Shown one piece after another: positions 7,229-15,489 of a stretch of 44,963 bases of DNA. This DNA comes from Reinekea marinisedimentorum (lineage in GTDB: Bacteria; Pseudomonadota; Gammaproteobacteria; Pseudomonadales; Natronospirillaceae), in the NCBI RefSeq assembly GCF_004341165.1, contig NZ_SLZR01000024.1, forward strand, positions 1-44,963, read 5' to 3'. Each line of letters begins with the position of its first letter. The stretch's first letter is position 1. Below the pieces are notes generated by a model. It had not been told where the DNA came from. It was given only the letters and a program-made list of their open reading frames with translations, and searched no databases. Made by a program: the position numbers and the translations under genes.

Positions 7229-8970
7229 TAGGTACGCTCCGTTTTGCTCAAGAACATGTCACACATAGAACCATTAGGCACCTGCATCGGGTACACGTGT
7301 TCTTCCGGATCAATCCGTACGTCAATGAATACAACGCGATCTCTGATCTCCATTGCTTCCTTCAGTTTGTCTTCCAGCTCTTCAGCCTTATTCACCACAA
7401 TACCGACGTGGCCATAGCTTTCAGCCAGTTTGGCGAAATCTGGCAGGGAGTCGAGATAGGAGTGCGAATAACGCGATTCGTAGTTCATGTCCTGCCACTG
7501 GCGAACCATGCCCAGGTAGCCGTTGTTCAGACACAGAATCTTCACCGGCAAACCATACTGCTTACAGGTGGACAGCTCCTGAATATTCATCTGAATAGAG
7601 CCTTCACCGGTCACACAGAAAACGTGATCCTCCGGAAAGTTCAGCTGCACGCCCATGGCCGCCGGCAAACCGAAGCCCATAGTCCCCAGGCCACCGGAGT
7701 TAATCCAGCGGTTTGGCTTATCGAACTTGTAGTACTGAGCGGCGAACATCTGATGCTGGCCAACATCGGAACAAACGTAAGCGTCACCCTGAGTGACCTT
7801 ATGCAGCGTTTCGATGACATATTGAGGCTTCATCTTTTCAGAATCATCGGTACGGTAACGGCCACCGTGGCGCGCGCGCCACTGTTCAATCTGCTGCCAC
7901 CACTGGTCGATCGCTTCATCATCCATCGACTGGCTGGACTGCTCTATCTGCTCAATCATTTCAGTCAAAACAGAACGGACCGGGCCTACGATCGGCAGAT
8001 CGGCCATCACGGTTTTGGAGATTGACGTTGGGTCGATATCGATGTGAATCAGCTTGGCGTCCGGGCAGAACTTGCTGGTGTTGTTGGTGCAGCGGTCGTC
8101 CAGGCGTGCGCCGATACAAACAATGACATCGGCATTGTGCATCGCCATGTTGGATTCATAGCTGCCGTGCATACCCAGCATACCGATGAACTGCGGGTCG
8201 GTACCCGGAAAGCCACCCAAGCCCATCAGGGTGTTGGTGACCGGCAAGTTCAGCGCTTTCGCAAACTTGGTGAGTTGCTCAGAGGCCTTACCAAGAATGA
8301 CCCCGCCACCGGCATAAACCACCGGCTTCTTGGCTTGCATGATCATGTTCACGGCTTTTCGGATCTGACCGCTGTGCCCTTTCTTAACCGGGTTGTAAGA
8401 ACGCATCTTGACGCGATCCGGATAAGCGTAAGGGAATTTTTCGTTCGGCATGGTCATGTCTTTGGGTATATCGATCACAACCGGACCGGGACGACCACTT
8501 TCAGCGATGTAGAACGCCTTTTTGATCATCGCGGGGATGTCTGCTGGGTTTTTAACCTGCATGTTGTGCTTAACCACCGGACGTGACAGACCCACCATGT
8601 CGGTTTCCTGGAAGGCATCACCGCCGATCAGGTGGCTCATTACCTGGCCAGTAATACAGACCATTGGAATTGAATCCATGTACGCCGTTGCAATGCCGGT
8701 AATGGCGTTGGTGGCACCCGGGCCGGAGGTCACCAGGACAACACCGGCTTTGCCGGTCGCTCGCGCGTAAGCATCGGCCATGTGCGTTGCAGCCTGCTCG
8801 TGACGAACAAGAATATGTTTGATTTTCGATTGTTGATGCAATGCATCGTAGATATGCAGTACCGAACCGCCGGGGTAGCCGTAGACGTACTCAACACCTT
8901 CGTCGTGTAAAGCACGACACAACATTTCGCCACCAGACAGCATTTCTGGCTGTTGCGCAGATTTAGACAT
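7228..8970 (-). CDS. ilvI: Acetolactate synthase large catalytic subunit (type III-like)
   Basis: A thiamin diphosphate and FAD enzyme that condenses two pyruvates to acetolactate, or pyruvate with 2-ketobutyrate to acetohydroxybutyrate. The 580-residue product carries the catalytic Glu58 in [20 protein letters not shown] and a ThDP-binding motif VTGEGSIQ...CLNN in the C-terminal third. It is named ilvI rather than ilvB because it is coupled to a 163-residue small subunit. ATG at 8970 has AAAGG ten bases upstream. Its promoter lies about 200 bp upstream, leaving a structured leader. Confidence 0.95.
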   Translation of the reverse strand: MSKSAQQPEMLSGGEMLCRALHDEGVEYVYGYPGGSVLHIYDALHQQSKIKHILVRHEQAATHMADAYARATGKAGVVLVTSGPGATNAITGIATAYMDSIPMVCITGQVMSHLIGGDAFQETDMVGLSRPVVKHNMQVKNPADIPAMIKKAFYIAESGRPGPVVIDIPKDMTMPNEKFPYAYPDRVKMRSYNPVKKGHSGQIRKAVNMIMQAKKPVVYAGGGVILGKASEQLTKFAKALNLPVTNTLMGLGGFPGTDPQFIGMLGMHGSYESNMAMHNADVIVCIGARLDDRCTNNTSKFCPDAKLIHIDIDPTSISKTVMADLPIVGPVRSVLTEMIEQIEQSSQSMDDEAIDQWWQQIEQWRARHGGRYRTDDSEKMKPQYVIETLHKVTQGDAYVCSDVGQHQMFAAQYYKFDKPNRWINSGGLGTMGFGLPAAMGVQLNFPEDHVFCVTGEGSIQMNIQELSTCKQYGLPVKILCLNNGYLGMVRQWQDMNYESRYSHSYLDSLPDFAKLAESYGHVGIVVNKAEELEDKLKEAMEIRDRVVFIDVRIDPEEHVYPMQVPNGSMCDMFLSKTERT

Positions 8971-9167
8971 TTTTATAAGACCTTTGCTTGAGTTCAGGAA
9001 CGCGTCGCTTTAAAAGCTTATCTTCAGCCTGTATTCGAATGTTTGGCCCGGTAAGGCCAGACACCAACACAACCGACCGTTCAGGGGATTCTCCCGCTGA
9101 CTCCGACGCCGATATTGCTGCCCGAGACTACTTAGTTGCATGGACTGGTCGAAAAGACCAGAGTTCA
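8971..9167 (-). other. ilvIH 5' untranslated leader
   Basis: About 196 nt separate the inferred transcription start (near 9167) from the ilvI ATG. A hairpin CTGGTC/GACCAG occurs near the 5' end (9145-9161), and other short stems (for example TGGCC-TTACC-GGGCCA) follow. I see no T-run terminator and no leader peptide rich in Ile, Val or Leu, so classical attenuation is not evident. This may be a plain leader or one controlled by a protein. Confidence 0.4.
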
Positions 9168-9173
9168 TCAGGC

Positions 9174-9201
9174 ATTTTACGCTCTGGTTAAAGAATGTCC
9201 A
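9174..9201 (-). promoter_or_regulatory. Promoter of ilvIH
   Basis: On the minus strand -35 TGGACA (9196-9201), a 16-bp spacer and -10 TAAAAT (9174-9179). An inverted repeat ACCAGAG/CTCTGGT brackets the -10 box, which would suit a repressor or an alternative RNA fold. Confidence 0.6.
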
Positions 9202-9268
9202 GTTGTTATCCAGTGTTTTATTTTTTGATATGAGGTTTTTTAAATGCTGTGGCAAAACCCGGCTTACA

Positions 9269-9345
9269 ATTGGGTAGTTTCATTATTTCTGTTCGAGAAC
9301 TCGCGGTGCTCAGACACCCTCACAGAAATAATGAAACTACCCAAT
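9269..9345. repeat. Perfect 24-bp inverted repeat with structured 29-nt loop
   Basis: Positions 9269-9292 (beginning ATTGGGTAGTTTCATTATTT) and 9322-9345 are exact reverse complements over 24 bp. The 29-nt centre can itself fold into two small stems, GGTG/CACC and CGAG/CTCG. It lies between the end of clpB and the ilvI promoter. There is no T-run after the stem on either strand, so it is not a standard terminator. It could be a small mobile palindrome, a solo element related to insertion-sequence ends, or an RNA-stabilising hairpin at the clpB 3' end. No target-site duplication is obvious. Confidence 0.85.
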
Positions 9346-9423
9346 CGCAATCCTGACCGCCTGAAATCCCTTATATACTGCCGGTAATATTGGATAGATT
9401 TACGACTGAACTAAAGAAGCCCT

Positions 9424-9470
9424 GTAGGTCGGCCTTTAGGCCGACATTGTCGGGCTAAAGCCCGACCTAC
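9424..9470. repeat. REPIN-like palindrome pair
   Basis: Two hairpins, GTCGGCCTTTAGGCCGAC and GTCGGGCTAAAGCCCGAC, sit back to back inside outer arms GTAGGTCGG/CCGACCTAC. This is the layout of REP doublets spread by RAYT (REP-associated tyrosine) transposases in gammaproteobacteria. It begins 10 bases after the clpB stop, a usual site for such elements, and may also stop transcription or protect the clpB mRNA. Only one copy is in the window, so genome-wide repetition is inferred. Confidence 0.65.
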
Positions 9471-9480
9471 ACTACCCGAT

Positions 9481-12057
9481 TCAAGCCTTGCGGAAATCAA
9501 TCTGCTCCCCATCCATATAAGCCTCAATCTTATCGCCGTGCGCAAAGTCACCGCGCAACAGGGCTTCAGCCAACGGATTTTCGAGCTTGCGCTGAATGGC
9601 CCGCTTTAACGGGCGCGCACCGTAAACAGGGTCAAAGCCAGCTTCACTGATGCTATCCATCACCGCCGAGCTGATCTCCAGCCCCATATCCATCTCTTCA
9701 AGCCGCTCATGCAGCTGCCCCATCTGGATTTCCGCAATGCCACGAATTTGATCGGAAGCCAGTGGGTGGAAGACAACCACCTCATCCAGGCGGTTGATAA
9801 ATTCCGGGCGGAAGAATGAGCTGACGACATCCATCACCGCCAGCTTCATTTCATCATAATCGTCCTGGCCGGCCTGGGTTTGTATCTGGTCGGAGCCGAG
9901 GTTGGATGTCATGACAATGACGGTATTGCGGAAATCAACTGTTCTGCCCTGGCCATCGGTCAGGCGTCCGTCTTCCAGCACCTGCAGCAAAATATTGAAG
10001 ACATCGGCGTGGGCCTTTTCCACCTCATCGAGCAGCACCACCGAATAAGGGCGGCGACGCACGGCTTCGGTCAGATAACCGCCCTCTTCATAACCAACAT
10101 AACCCGGAGGCGCGCCGATCAGGCGGGCAACCGAGTGCTTTTCCATAAACTCTGACATATCAATACGCACCATGGCATCGACAGTATCAAACAGAAAGTG
10201 CGCCAGCGTTTTACACAACTCGGTCTTACCCACACCGGTTGGGCCAAGGAACAGAAATGAGCCGTTCGGCCGTTTGGGGTCAGACAGGCCCGATCGCGAG
10301 CGGCGAATCGCATTGGACACAGCGGCTACGGCCTCGTTCTGACCGATCAGCCGGGCATGCAGTACCGTTTCCATAGCCAATAGTTTTTCACGCTCACCCT
10401 CGAGCATTTTTTCAATCGGGATACCGGTCCAGCGGGAAATGACTCTGGCAATGGATTCATCCGTCACTTTATTCTGCAACAGCTTCATGTCCATCATTTC
10501 AGCCTGACTGGCCATATCGAGCTGGCGTTCCAGTTCCGGAATTTTGCCGTACTGCAGCTCAGACATGCCGGTTAAATCACCGGCGCGACGGGCCGCTTCC
10601 AGCTCAACCCGGGCCTGTTCGAGCTGCTCTTTGACATGCTGCGAGCCCTGCACGGCAGCCTTTTCACTGACCCAGACCTCTTCAAGATCGGTATATTCAC
10701 GCTCTGCCAGATCGATGGCTTGTTCAAGCTTGGAGAGTGTCGCGTTCGCGGATGCGCTGTTTTCTTTCTTCAGTGCTTCAGCCTCTATCTTCAGCTGAAT
10801 TAGGCGCCGTTCAAGAATATCCATCGACTCGGGCTTGGAATCGATCTCCATGCGAATGCGGCTGGCGGCTTCATCGATCAGGTCGATGGCTTTATCCGGC
10901 AGCTTACGGTCAGAAATGTAGCGCTGTGAAAACTTAACCGCCGCAATAATGGCACCATCGGTAATCATAACCCCGTGATGCACTTCATAGCGCTCTTTCA
11001 GCCCCCGCAGGATAGCAACACTGTCTTCTTCGTTCGGCTCGGAAACAAACACCTTCTGGAAGCGGCGCTCCAGCGCACCGTCTTTTTCAATGTACTGGCG
11101 GTATTCATCCAGTGTGGTCGCGCCGACGCAGTGCAGTTCGCCGCGCGCCAGCGCCGGCTTGAGCATGTTACCGGCGTCCATTGCGCCATCGGTTTTGCCG
11201 GCGCCGACCATGGTATGCAGCTCATCGATAAACAGTATGATCTGCCCTTCCTGCTTGGCCAGCTCATTGAGCACCGCTTTCAGGCGCTCTTCAAATTCAC
11301 CGCGATACTTGGCTCCGGCCAGTAATGCACCCAAATCCAACGAAAGCACACGCTTGTTCTTCAGCCCTTCAGGCACCTCGCCATTGATGATGCGCTGGGC
11401 CAGCCCCTCAACAATGGCTGTTTTACCGACGCCGGGCTCACCAATGAGCACCGGGTTGTTCTTGCGACGGCGCTGCAGAACCTGAATGGTGCGGCGAATT
11501 TCATCATCACGCCCAATCACCGGGTCGAGCTTGCCCAGCTCGGCACGCTCGGTGAGATCCACGGTGTATTTATCGAGTGACTGACGGGTTTCTTCCGCCT
11601 CGGCGCTGCTGACCGGCTGGCCGTTGCGCACCAGATCAATGGCGGCCAGCAGGGTTTCTTCAGTTACACCGCACTGGGTCAGTAAACTGCCCACTCTGGA
11701 ACGGTCTTTGAGCATGGCGAGCAGCACCAGCTCGCTGGAAATAAACTGATCTTTGCGCTGCTGTGAAAGCTTATCCGCGCGGTTGAGCACACGACCCAGA
11801 TCGTTGGACATATGCACATCGTCATCAGCACCGCTGATCTTGGGTACGGCATTGAGCAGTTTTTCAGCGCTGTCACGCAGTTCAAACAGGCGCGCGCCGG
11901 CATTTTGCAACAGTGTAGCGACGGAGGCGTTCTTTTGGTTTAGAAGTGCCAGCAGCAGGTGAACCGGCTCAATAAAGCTGTTGTCATTCCCTAACGCGAC
12001 GGATTGAGCATCGGAAAGCGCCAATTGCAGGCTACTGGTTAATCGATCAATACGCAT
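9481..12057 (-). CDS. clpB: ClpB ATP-dependent protein disaggregase
   Basis: Hexameric AAA+ chaperone that pulls proteins out of heat-induced aggregates with DnaK. The 858-residue length matches the family. Order: Clp N domain (1-145), NBD1 with Walker [16 protein letters not shown] near residues 205-219, the coiled-coil middle domain (about 410-525) that distinguishes ClpB from ClpA, NBD2 with [15 protein letters not shown], and the C-terminal D2-small domain. ATG at 12057 has GAGGT seven bases upstream. A sigma32-type promoter precedes it and a REPIN-like element follows. It is separate from the pgeF-rluD pair upstream. Confidence 0.98.
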   Translation of the reverse strand: MRIDRLTSSLQLALSDAQSVALGNDNSFIEPVHLLLALLNQKNASVATLLQNAGARLFELRDSAEKLLNAVPKISGADDDVHMSNDLGRVLNRADKLSQQRKDQFISSELVLLAMLKDRSRVGSLLTQCGVTEETLLAAIDLVRNGQPVSSAEAEETRQSLDKYTVDLTERAELGKLDPVIGRDDEIRRTIQVLQRRRKNNPVLIGEPGVGKTAIVEGLAQRIINGEVPEGLKNKRVLSLDLGALLAGAKYRGEFEERLKAVLNELAKQEGQIILFIDELHTMVGAGKTDGAMDAGNMLKPALARGELHCVGATTLDEYRQYIEKDGALERRFQKVFVSEPNEEDSVAILRGLKERYEVHHGVMITDGAIIAAVKFSQRYISDRKLPDKAIDLIDEAASRIRMEIDSKPESMDILERRLIQLKIEAEALKKENSASANATLSKLEQAIDLAEREYTDLEEVWVSEKAAVQGSQHVKEQLEQARVELEAARRAGDLTGMSELQYGKIPELERQLDMASQAEMMDMKLLQNKVTDESIARVISRWTGIPIEKMLEGEREKLLAMETVLHARLIGQNEAVAAVSNAIRRSRSGLSDPKRPNGSFLFLGPTGVGKTELCKTLAHFLFDTVDAMVRIDMSEFMEKHSVARLIGAPPGYVGYEEGGYLTEAVRRRPYSVVLLDEVEKAHADVFNILLQVLEDGRLTDGQGRTVDFRNTVIVMTSNLGSDQIQTQAGQDDYDEMKLAVMDVVSSFFRPEFINRLDEVVVFHPLASDQIRGIAEIQMGQLHERLEEMDMGLEISSAVMDSISEAGFDPVYGARPLKRAIQRKLENPLAEALLRGDFAHGDKIEAYMDGEQIDFRKA

Positions 12058-12091
12058 GTTACTACCTCGAAATCTGATCTTTTACTGAGAA

Positions 12092-12118
12092 AAATCGGGA
12101 TATGCCCGGTGAATCAAG
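12092..12118 (-). promoter_or_regulatory. Sigma32 (heat-shock) promoter of clpB
   Basis: On the minus strand CTTGATT (12112-12118) and CCCGATTT (12092-12099) are 12 bp apart. They match the sigma32 consensus CTTGAAA and CCCCATNT with few mismatches, about 35 bp upstream of the clpB start codon. ClpB is a classic RpoH target. Confidence 0.65.
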
Positions 12119-12182
12119 TTCCTTTTATTTCACTGTTTGCTGCGACCCTCTTTATCCACGTCAGATTTAAAGTACCCGTCGC

Positions 12183-12911
12183 CTATTCAGTCAACCAAAT
12201 AAGATTGGCCATGCGACCGGTTTGACCATCACGCCGATACGAGTAAAAACGCTCAGCCTGAGCATACGAGCATAGCCCGGATAAATGAACCGTCCGCACA
12301 CCCAAATGTGTCAGCTGAGCCAGGGCCAAGCCGGGCAAATCACAGGAATACTTACCCGGCACCTGGCGCGGTATAAAGAATGTCTGATGATCGACCCAAC
12401 CGGCGAAGGCATTGTAGACGTCTTCACCGACTTCGAAATAAGGCTGAGAAATCGCCGGACCGATGCCACAACTGACGGACGACGGATCATCGAACCGCTT
12501 CAGCGTTTCCGCCAGAATACCATCCGCCAGGCCACGCCAGCCGGCATGAGCGATGGCAACCTTTTGACCATCCTGCTGCCAGAAAAACACCGGCAGGCAA
12601 TCGGCAGTCATCACGCAGCAGGCCTGATTTGGCTCTGTGGAGTAGCTGCCATCCTGCCCGCAGCCAGGGTCGGCCTCGGCTACCGGCACAACCGTGGTGC
12701 TGTGGGTTTGATTCAGCCAACAAATGTTCGGCTGCCCCTTCAGCAGGGCGTTTAACCGCGCCCGGTTAGCCTCGACATTCTCTGCAGCATCGCCAGCATG
12801 ACGGCCCAGGTTCATGCTGTTAAATGGCTCAGCACTGACGCCTTCAAGCCGGTCAGACCAACCGGCACAGACGCCCTCTGGCAATGGCCAGTCAGCGTAC
12901 TGAAAACTCAA
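12183..12911 (-). CDS. pgeF: Peptidoglycan editing factor PgeF (YfiH, laccase-domain family)
   Basis: PgeF in E. coli removes wrongly incorporated residues from peptidoglycan precursors; the fold was earlier called multicopper polyphenol oxidase. The 242-residue product has the family metal-site signatures LNQTHSTTVV, CCVMTADCLPVFF and IAHAGWRGLADGI. It begins with TTG at 12911, which overlaps the rluD stop as TTGA; the alignment of the N-terminal segment (WPLPEGVCAGWSDRLEGVS) with the family requires this start, and the next Met is at residue 33. It is translationally coupled to rluD, as in many gammaproteobacteria. Confidence 0.93.
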   Translation of the reverse strand: MSFQYADWPLPEGVCAGWSDRLEGVSAEPFNSMNLGRHAGDAAENVEANRARLNALLKGQPNICWLNQTHSTTVVPVAEADPGCGQDGSYSTEPNQACCVMTADCLPVFFWQQDGQKVAIAHAGWRGLADGILAETLKRFDDPSSVSCGIGPAISQPYFEVGEDVYNAFAGWVDHQTFFIPRQVPGKYSCDLPGLALAQLTHLGVRTVHLSGLCSYAQAERFYSYRRDGQTGRMANLIWLTE

Positions 12912-13897
12912 AAGTCGTCTCCGGAGCCGAACAGTTCAAGCTCATCCTGCATCACTTCCAGCAGCTGCTGAAAATCTTCGGGCAGGTCGACTTCCCAATC
13001 CATCATTTCCTGAGTGGCCGGATGAATCAGCTCCAGATAACCGGCATGCAGTGCCTGGCGTCTGAACCCCTTCAGGCACTCCATCACTTCCGGAGAAACC
13101 CCCTTCGGCAAACGCGAACGGCCGGCATACAGCGGGTCACCCACCAGCGGGTAGCCGATGTGCGAAAGGTGCACACGAATCTGATGGGTACGGCCGGTCT
13201 CCAGCTTACAGCGAACCAGCGTGTGATTACGGAAGCGCTGCTCAACCCGATAGTGCGTTACCGAATCGCGGCCCATACCTTCCGGCGCGACCGCCATCTT
13301 GGTGCGATGCTTGGGGTGCCGGTCAATGGGGGCATCGACCACACCGCCGCCGGTCATAATACCCATGCACACGGCCAGGTATTCCCGGCCCATGCTTCGG
13401 TCCTGCAACTGCGCAGACAAACTGGTCTGTGCCGGCAGGTTGCGAGCGACCACCATCAAACCGGTGGTGTCCTTATCAAGCCGGTGAACAATGCCGGCGC
13501 GCGGTACCGAGGCCAGCTCCGGGAAGCGGTACAGCAAGCCGTTAAGCACCGTTCCGGAAGGTGTGCCGGCGCCTGGATGAACCACCAGCCCGGCAGGCTT
13601 GTTGATGACGATGATGTCGTCATCCTGGTAGACCACATCGAGCTCAACAGGCTCGGCCTCCCATCGCTCTTCAGCCTGCAGAACGGCATCCAGCAGCAGT
13701 GTTTCCCCCCCAACGAGCTTATCTTTGGTTTTTTTGGTTTGACCATTGACGGTCAGGCTGCCGTCTTTAATCCAGCCCTGAATTCTGGAACGTGAATAAT
13801 CACTGAACAGCTCAGCGGCGACCTGATCAAACCTCTTGTTGCCCATTTCAAATGGGACAATTTGCGTTTCCTTGATGGAATCGGATGCATCTGTCAT
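12908..13897 (-). CDS. rluD: 23S rRNA pseudouridine synthase RluD
   Basis: RluD makes pseudouridines 1911, 1915 and 1917 in helix 69 of 23S rRNA. The 329-residue product has an N-terminal S4 RNA-binding domain (about residues 15-80, with SRSRIQGWIKDGSLTVNG) and a RsuA/RluD catalytic domain whose HRLDKDTTGLM motif holds the catalytic Asp near residue 142. It is divergent from bamD, a conserved pairing that supports RluD over the RluC paralogue. pgeF overlaps its 3' end. Confidence 0.94.
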   Translation of the reverse strand: MTDASDSIKETQIVPFEMGNKRFDQVAAELFSDYSRSRIQGWIKDGSLTVNGQTKKTKDKLVGGETLLLDAVLQAEERWEAEPVELDVVYQDDDIIVINKPAGLVVHPGAGTPSGTVLNGLLYRFPELASVPRAGIVHRLDKDTTGLMVVARNLPAQTSLSAQLQDRSMGREYLAVCMGIMTGGGVVDAPIDRHPKHRTKMAVAPEGMGRDSVTHYRVEQRFRNHTLVRCKLETGRTHQIRVHLSHIGYPLVGDPLYAGRSRLPKGVSPEVMECLKGFRRQALHAGYLELIHPATQEMMDWEVDLPEDFQQLLEVMQDELELFGSGDDF

Positions 13898-13959
13898 TGG
13901 TGGTGGGAGTTTCCTGTGGTTACAATAGCGGCCATTTTACTGATTTAACGAGATTTCGC

Positions 13960-14799
13960 ATGCCATCAATGTTGTTTGCCACTAAATATCGTCCACTTCT
14001 TACCTCCGTACTCGCACTGACGCTGCTGGCAGGCTGCGCGAACCTTAACAATAAACCGCTGGATACCGAGGAAGCCTACTACCAGTCGGCGCGAAATTAT
14101 CTGGCTAAATCAAACAACACCATGGCGATTGAAAAGCTGAAAGAGCTGCAGGAGAAGTACCCGTTTGGCCAGTATGCGCGCGCGTCTTCACTTGATTTGA
14201 TGTATGCCTATTACCAATCCGGCGATTACTCTACCGCCCTGATTGAAGCCGACCGCTTTACCCGCCTGAATCCGGATCACCCGGATGTTGATTACGCGGC
14301 CTTTATCCGCGCGCTGAGCTATTTTGAGCTGTACATGGAAAACCGCGGCTACTTCAAGCGTACCGACCCATCCATGCGCTCCCCAGCTCAGGGGCAGAAG
14401 GCATTTACCGCTCTGGATAACTTCCTCAGGCAATACCCGGGCAGTGAGCACCGCGAAGAGATCCTTTCAGCAATGGTCGTGCTGAAAGACTCTCTGGCCC
14501 GTCACGAACTGATTGCAGCCGATTACTATGTACGCAAGGGTGCCTGGATTGCAGCGGCGGAACGTGCCCGCGCCATTGTCGATCATTATCCGGGGGTCAG
14601 CTCCGCCGGCGATGCGCTGGTCATTCTGATAGAGGCTTACGATAAGCTCGACCAACCGGCGGATCATGAAATCGCCATGAGCCGGTTGCAGCAGCAGTTT
14701 CCGGAACACAGCGTTTTCGCCAGTGGTGAGTATGTTTCGCCAAAATGGCGGGAAGACCGCTGGTGGGTAAAATTCTTCACCCTCGGTCTGGCCAGCTAA
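13960..14799 (+). CDS. bamD: BamD, outer-membrane assembly lipoprotein
   Basis: Essential lipoprotein of the BAM complex that inserts beta-barrels into the outer membrane. The 279-residue product starts with a lipoprotein signal and lipobox LLAGC (Cys26), followed by tetratricopeptide repeats (for example AIEKLKELQEKYPFGQYA, ALIEADRFTRLNPDHPDVDYA) and the family segment FIRALSYFELYM. I start at the ATG at 13960, which places the lipobox correctly; 25 extra codons upstream would overlap the rluD start. An ATG at 13969 is an alternative. It is divergent from rluD. Confidence 0.95.
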   Translation: MPSMLFATKYRPLLTSVLALTLLAGCANLNNKPLDTEEAYYQSARNYLAKSNNTMAIEKLKELQEKYPFGQYARASSLDLMYAYYQSGDYSTALIEADRFTRLNPDHPDVDYAAFIRALSYFELYMENRGYFKRTDPSMRSPAQGQKAFTALDNFLRQYPGSEHREEILSAMVVLKDSLARHELIAADYYVRKGAWIAAAERARAIVDHYPGVSSAGDALVILIEAYDKLDQPADHEIAMSRLQQQFPEHSVFASGEYVSPKWREDRWWVKFFTLGLAS

Positions 14800-14815
14800 A
14801 GGCCGGCTAAAGAAA

Positions 14816-14840
14816 CCTGCGCTGCATCAGCAGGCGCAGG
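14816..14840. terminator. Hairpin between convergent bamD and HAD phosphatase genes
   Basis: CCTGCGC (14816-14822) pairs with GCGCAGG (14834-14840), with an inner TGC/GCA. It lies where bamD and the convergent gene end and could act in both directions, but no T-run follows on either side. Confidence 0.3.
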
Positions 14841-15486
14841 TCATGGCAGATTTAATAATCTCGTTCAGTTCATCCGGCTTATTCACACAATAGTGTGCGC
14901 CGCTTTCCTTCAGCTTCTGCTCCGTGCTGTAACCCCATAACACACCGATCGTAGTCATATTATGGTGTCGACCGGCTTCGATATCGTAGTGGGTATCACC
15001 AATCATGACCGAATTGCCCGGCTCAATGCCTTCTGCTTTGATCAGCTCCGCGAGCAGCTCATCTTTATTCGCCAGACGGCCATCCAGCATTGAGCCATAT
15101 ATGCCCGTGAAATAGGGCTTCAGACCCGACGCTACGATAATGTGCTCAGCAAAGCCCTGAAACTTGGCCGTCGCCAGATAATGCGTTGCACCCACCGACT
15201 TAAAATGCGCCAGTGCCTGCTCAATGCCATCAAACACCGGGCTCTCATGCATCATCTGTTTGTAGGCAGCACGGTAGTGCTCCACCGCCGAGGCGATCAG
15301 CTCTTTGTCGTCGGTATCCAGCAACACACCCATCGAGTAGCTCAGGCTGGGGCCGATAAACGGGTTCATCTCTTCCAGCGGTCTGGGCGGCAGACCAAAA
15401 TGCTCAACGGTGCGGTTCATACAGGCGGCAACAATCGGCATTGAATCGACGACGGTACCGTCAAGGTCCCAAAGAATATTTATCAA
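14827..15486 (-). CDS. HAD-superfamily phosphatase, phosphoglycolate-phosphatase-like
   Basis: Soluble 219-residue phosphatase of the HAD_2 group. Motif I WDLDGTVVDS gives the nucleophile Asp7 and acid/base Asp9; a cap domain follows; motif III Lys and motif IV MIGDTHYDIEAG are present. The substrate is not evident; phosphoglycolate or another small phosphoester is plausible. The start is TTG at 15486, with AGGAG about eight bases upstream inside the nadE stop region; motif I so near the N-terminus forces this start. It is probably co-transcribed with nadE. The C-terminus ends in MTCAC, two Cys that are not typical. Confidence 0.8.
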   Translation of the reverse strand: MINILWDLDGTVVDSMPIVAACMNRTVEHFGLPPRPLEEMNPFIGPSLSYSMGVLLDTDDKELIASAVEHYRAAYKQMMHESPVFDGIEQALAHFKSVGATHYLATAKFQGFAEHIIVASGLKPYFTGIYGSMLDGRLANKDELLAELIKAEGIEPGNSVMIGDTHYDIEAGRHHNMTTIGVLWGYSTEQKLKESGAHYCVNKPDELNEIIKSAMTCAC

Positions 15487-15489
15487 AGA

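Noticed and set aside
9010-9255. An 81-codon minus-strand ORF before ilvI as an attenuation leader peptide
   Set aside because: It starts upstream of the inferred promoter, has no run of Ile, Val or Leu codons and is not followed by a terminator hairpin with a T-run.
9269-9345. The 24-bp inverted repeat as the intrinsic terminator of clpB
   Set aside because: No T-run follows the stem on either strand, and the arms are far longer and AT-richer than usual terminators.
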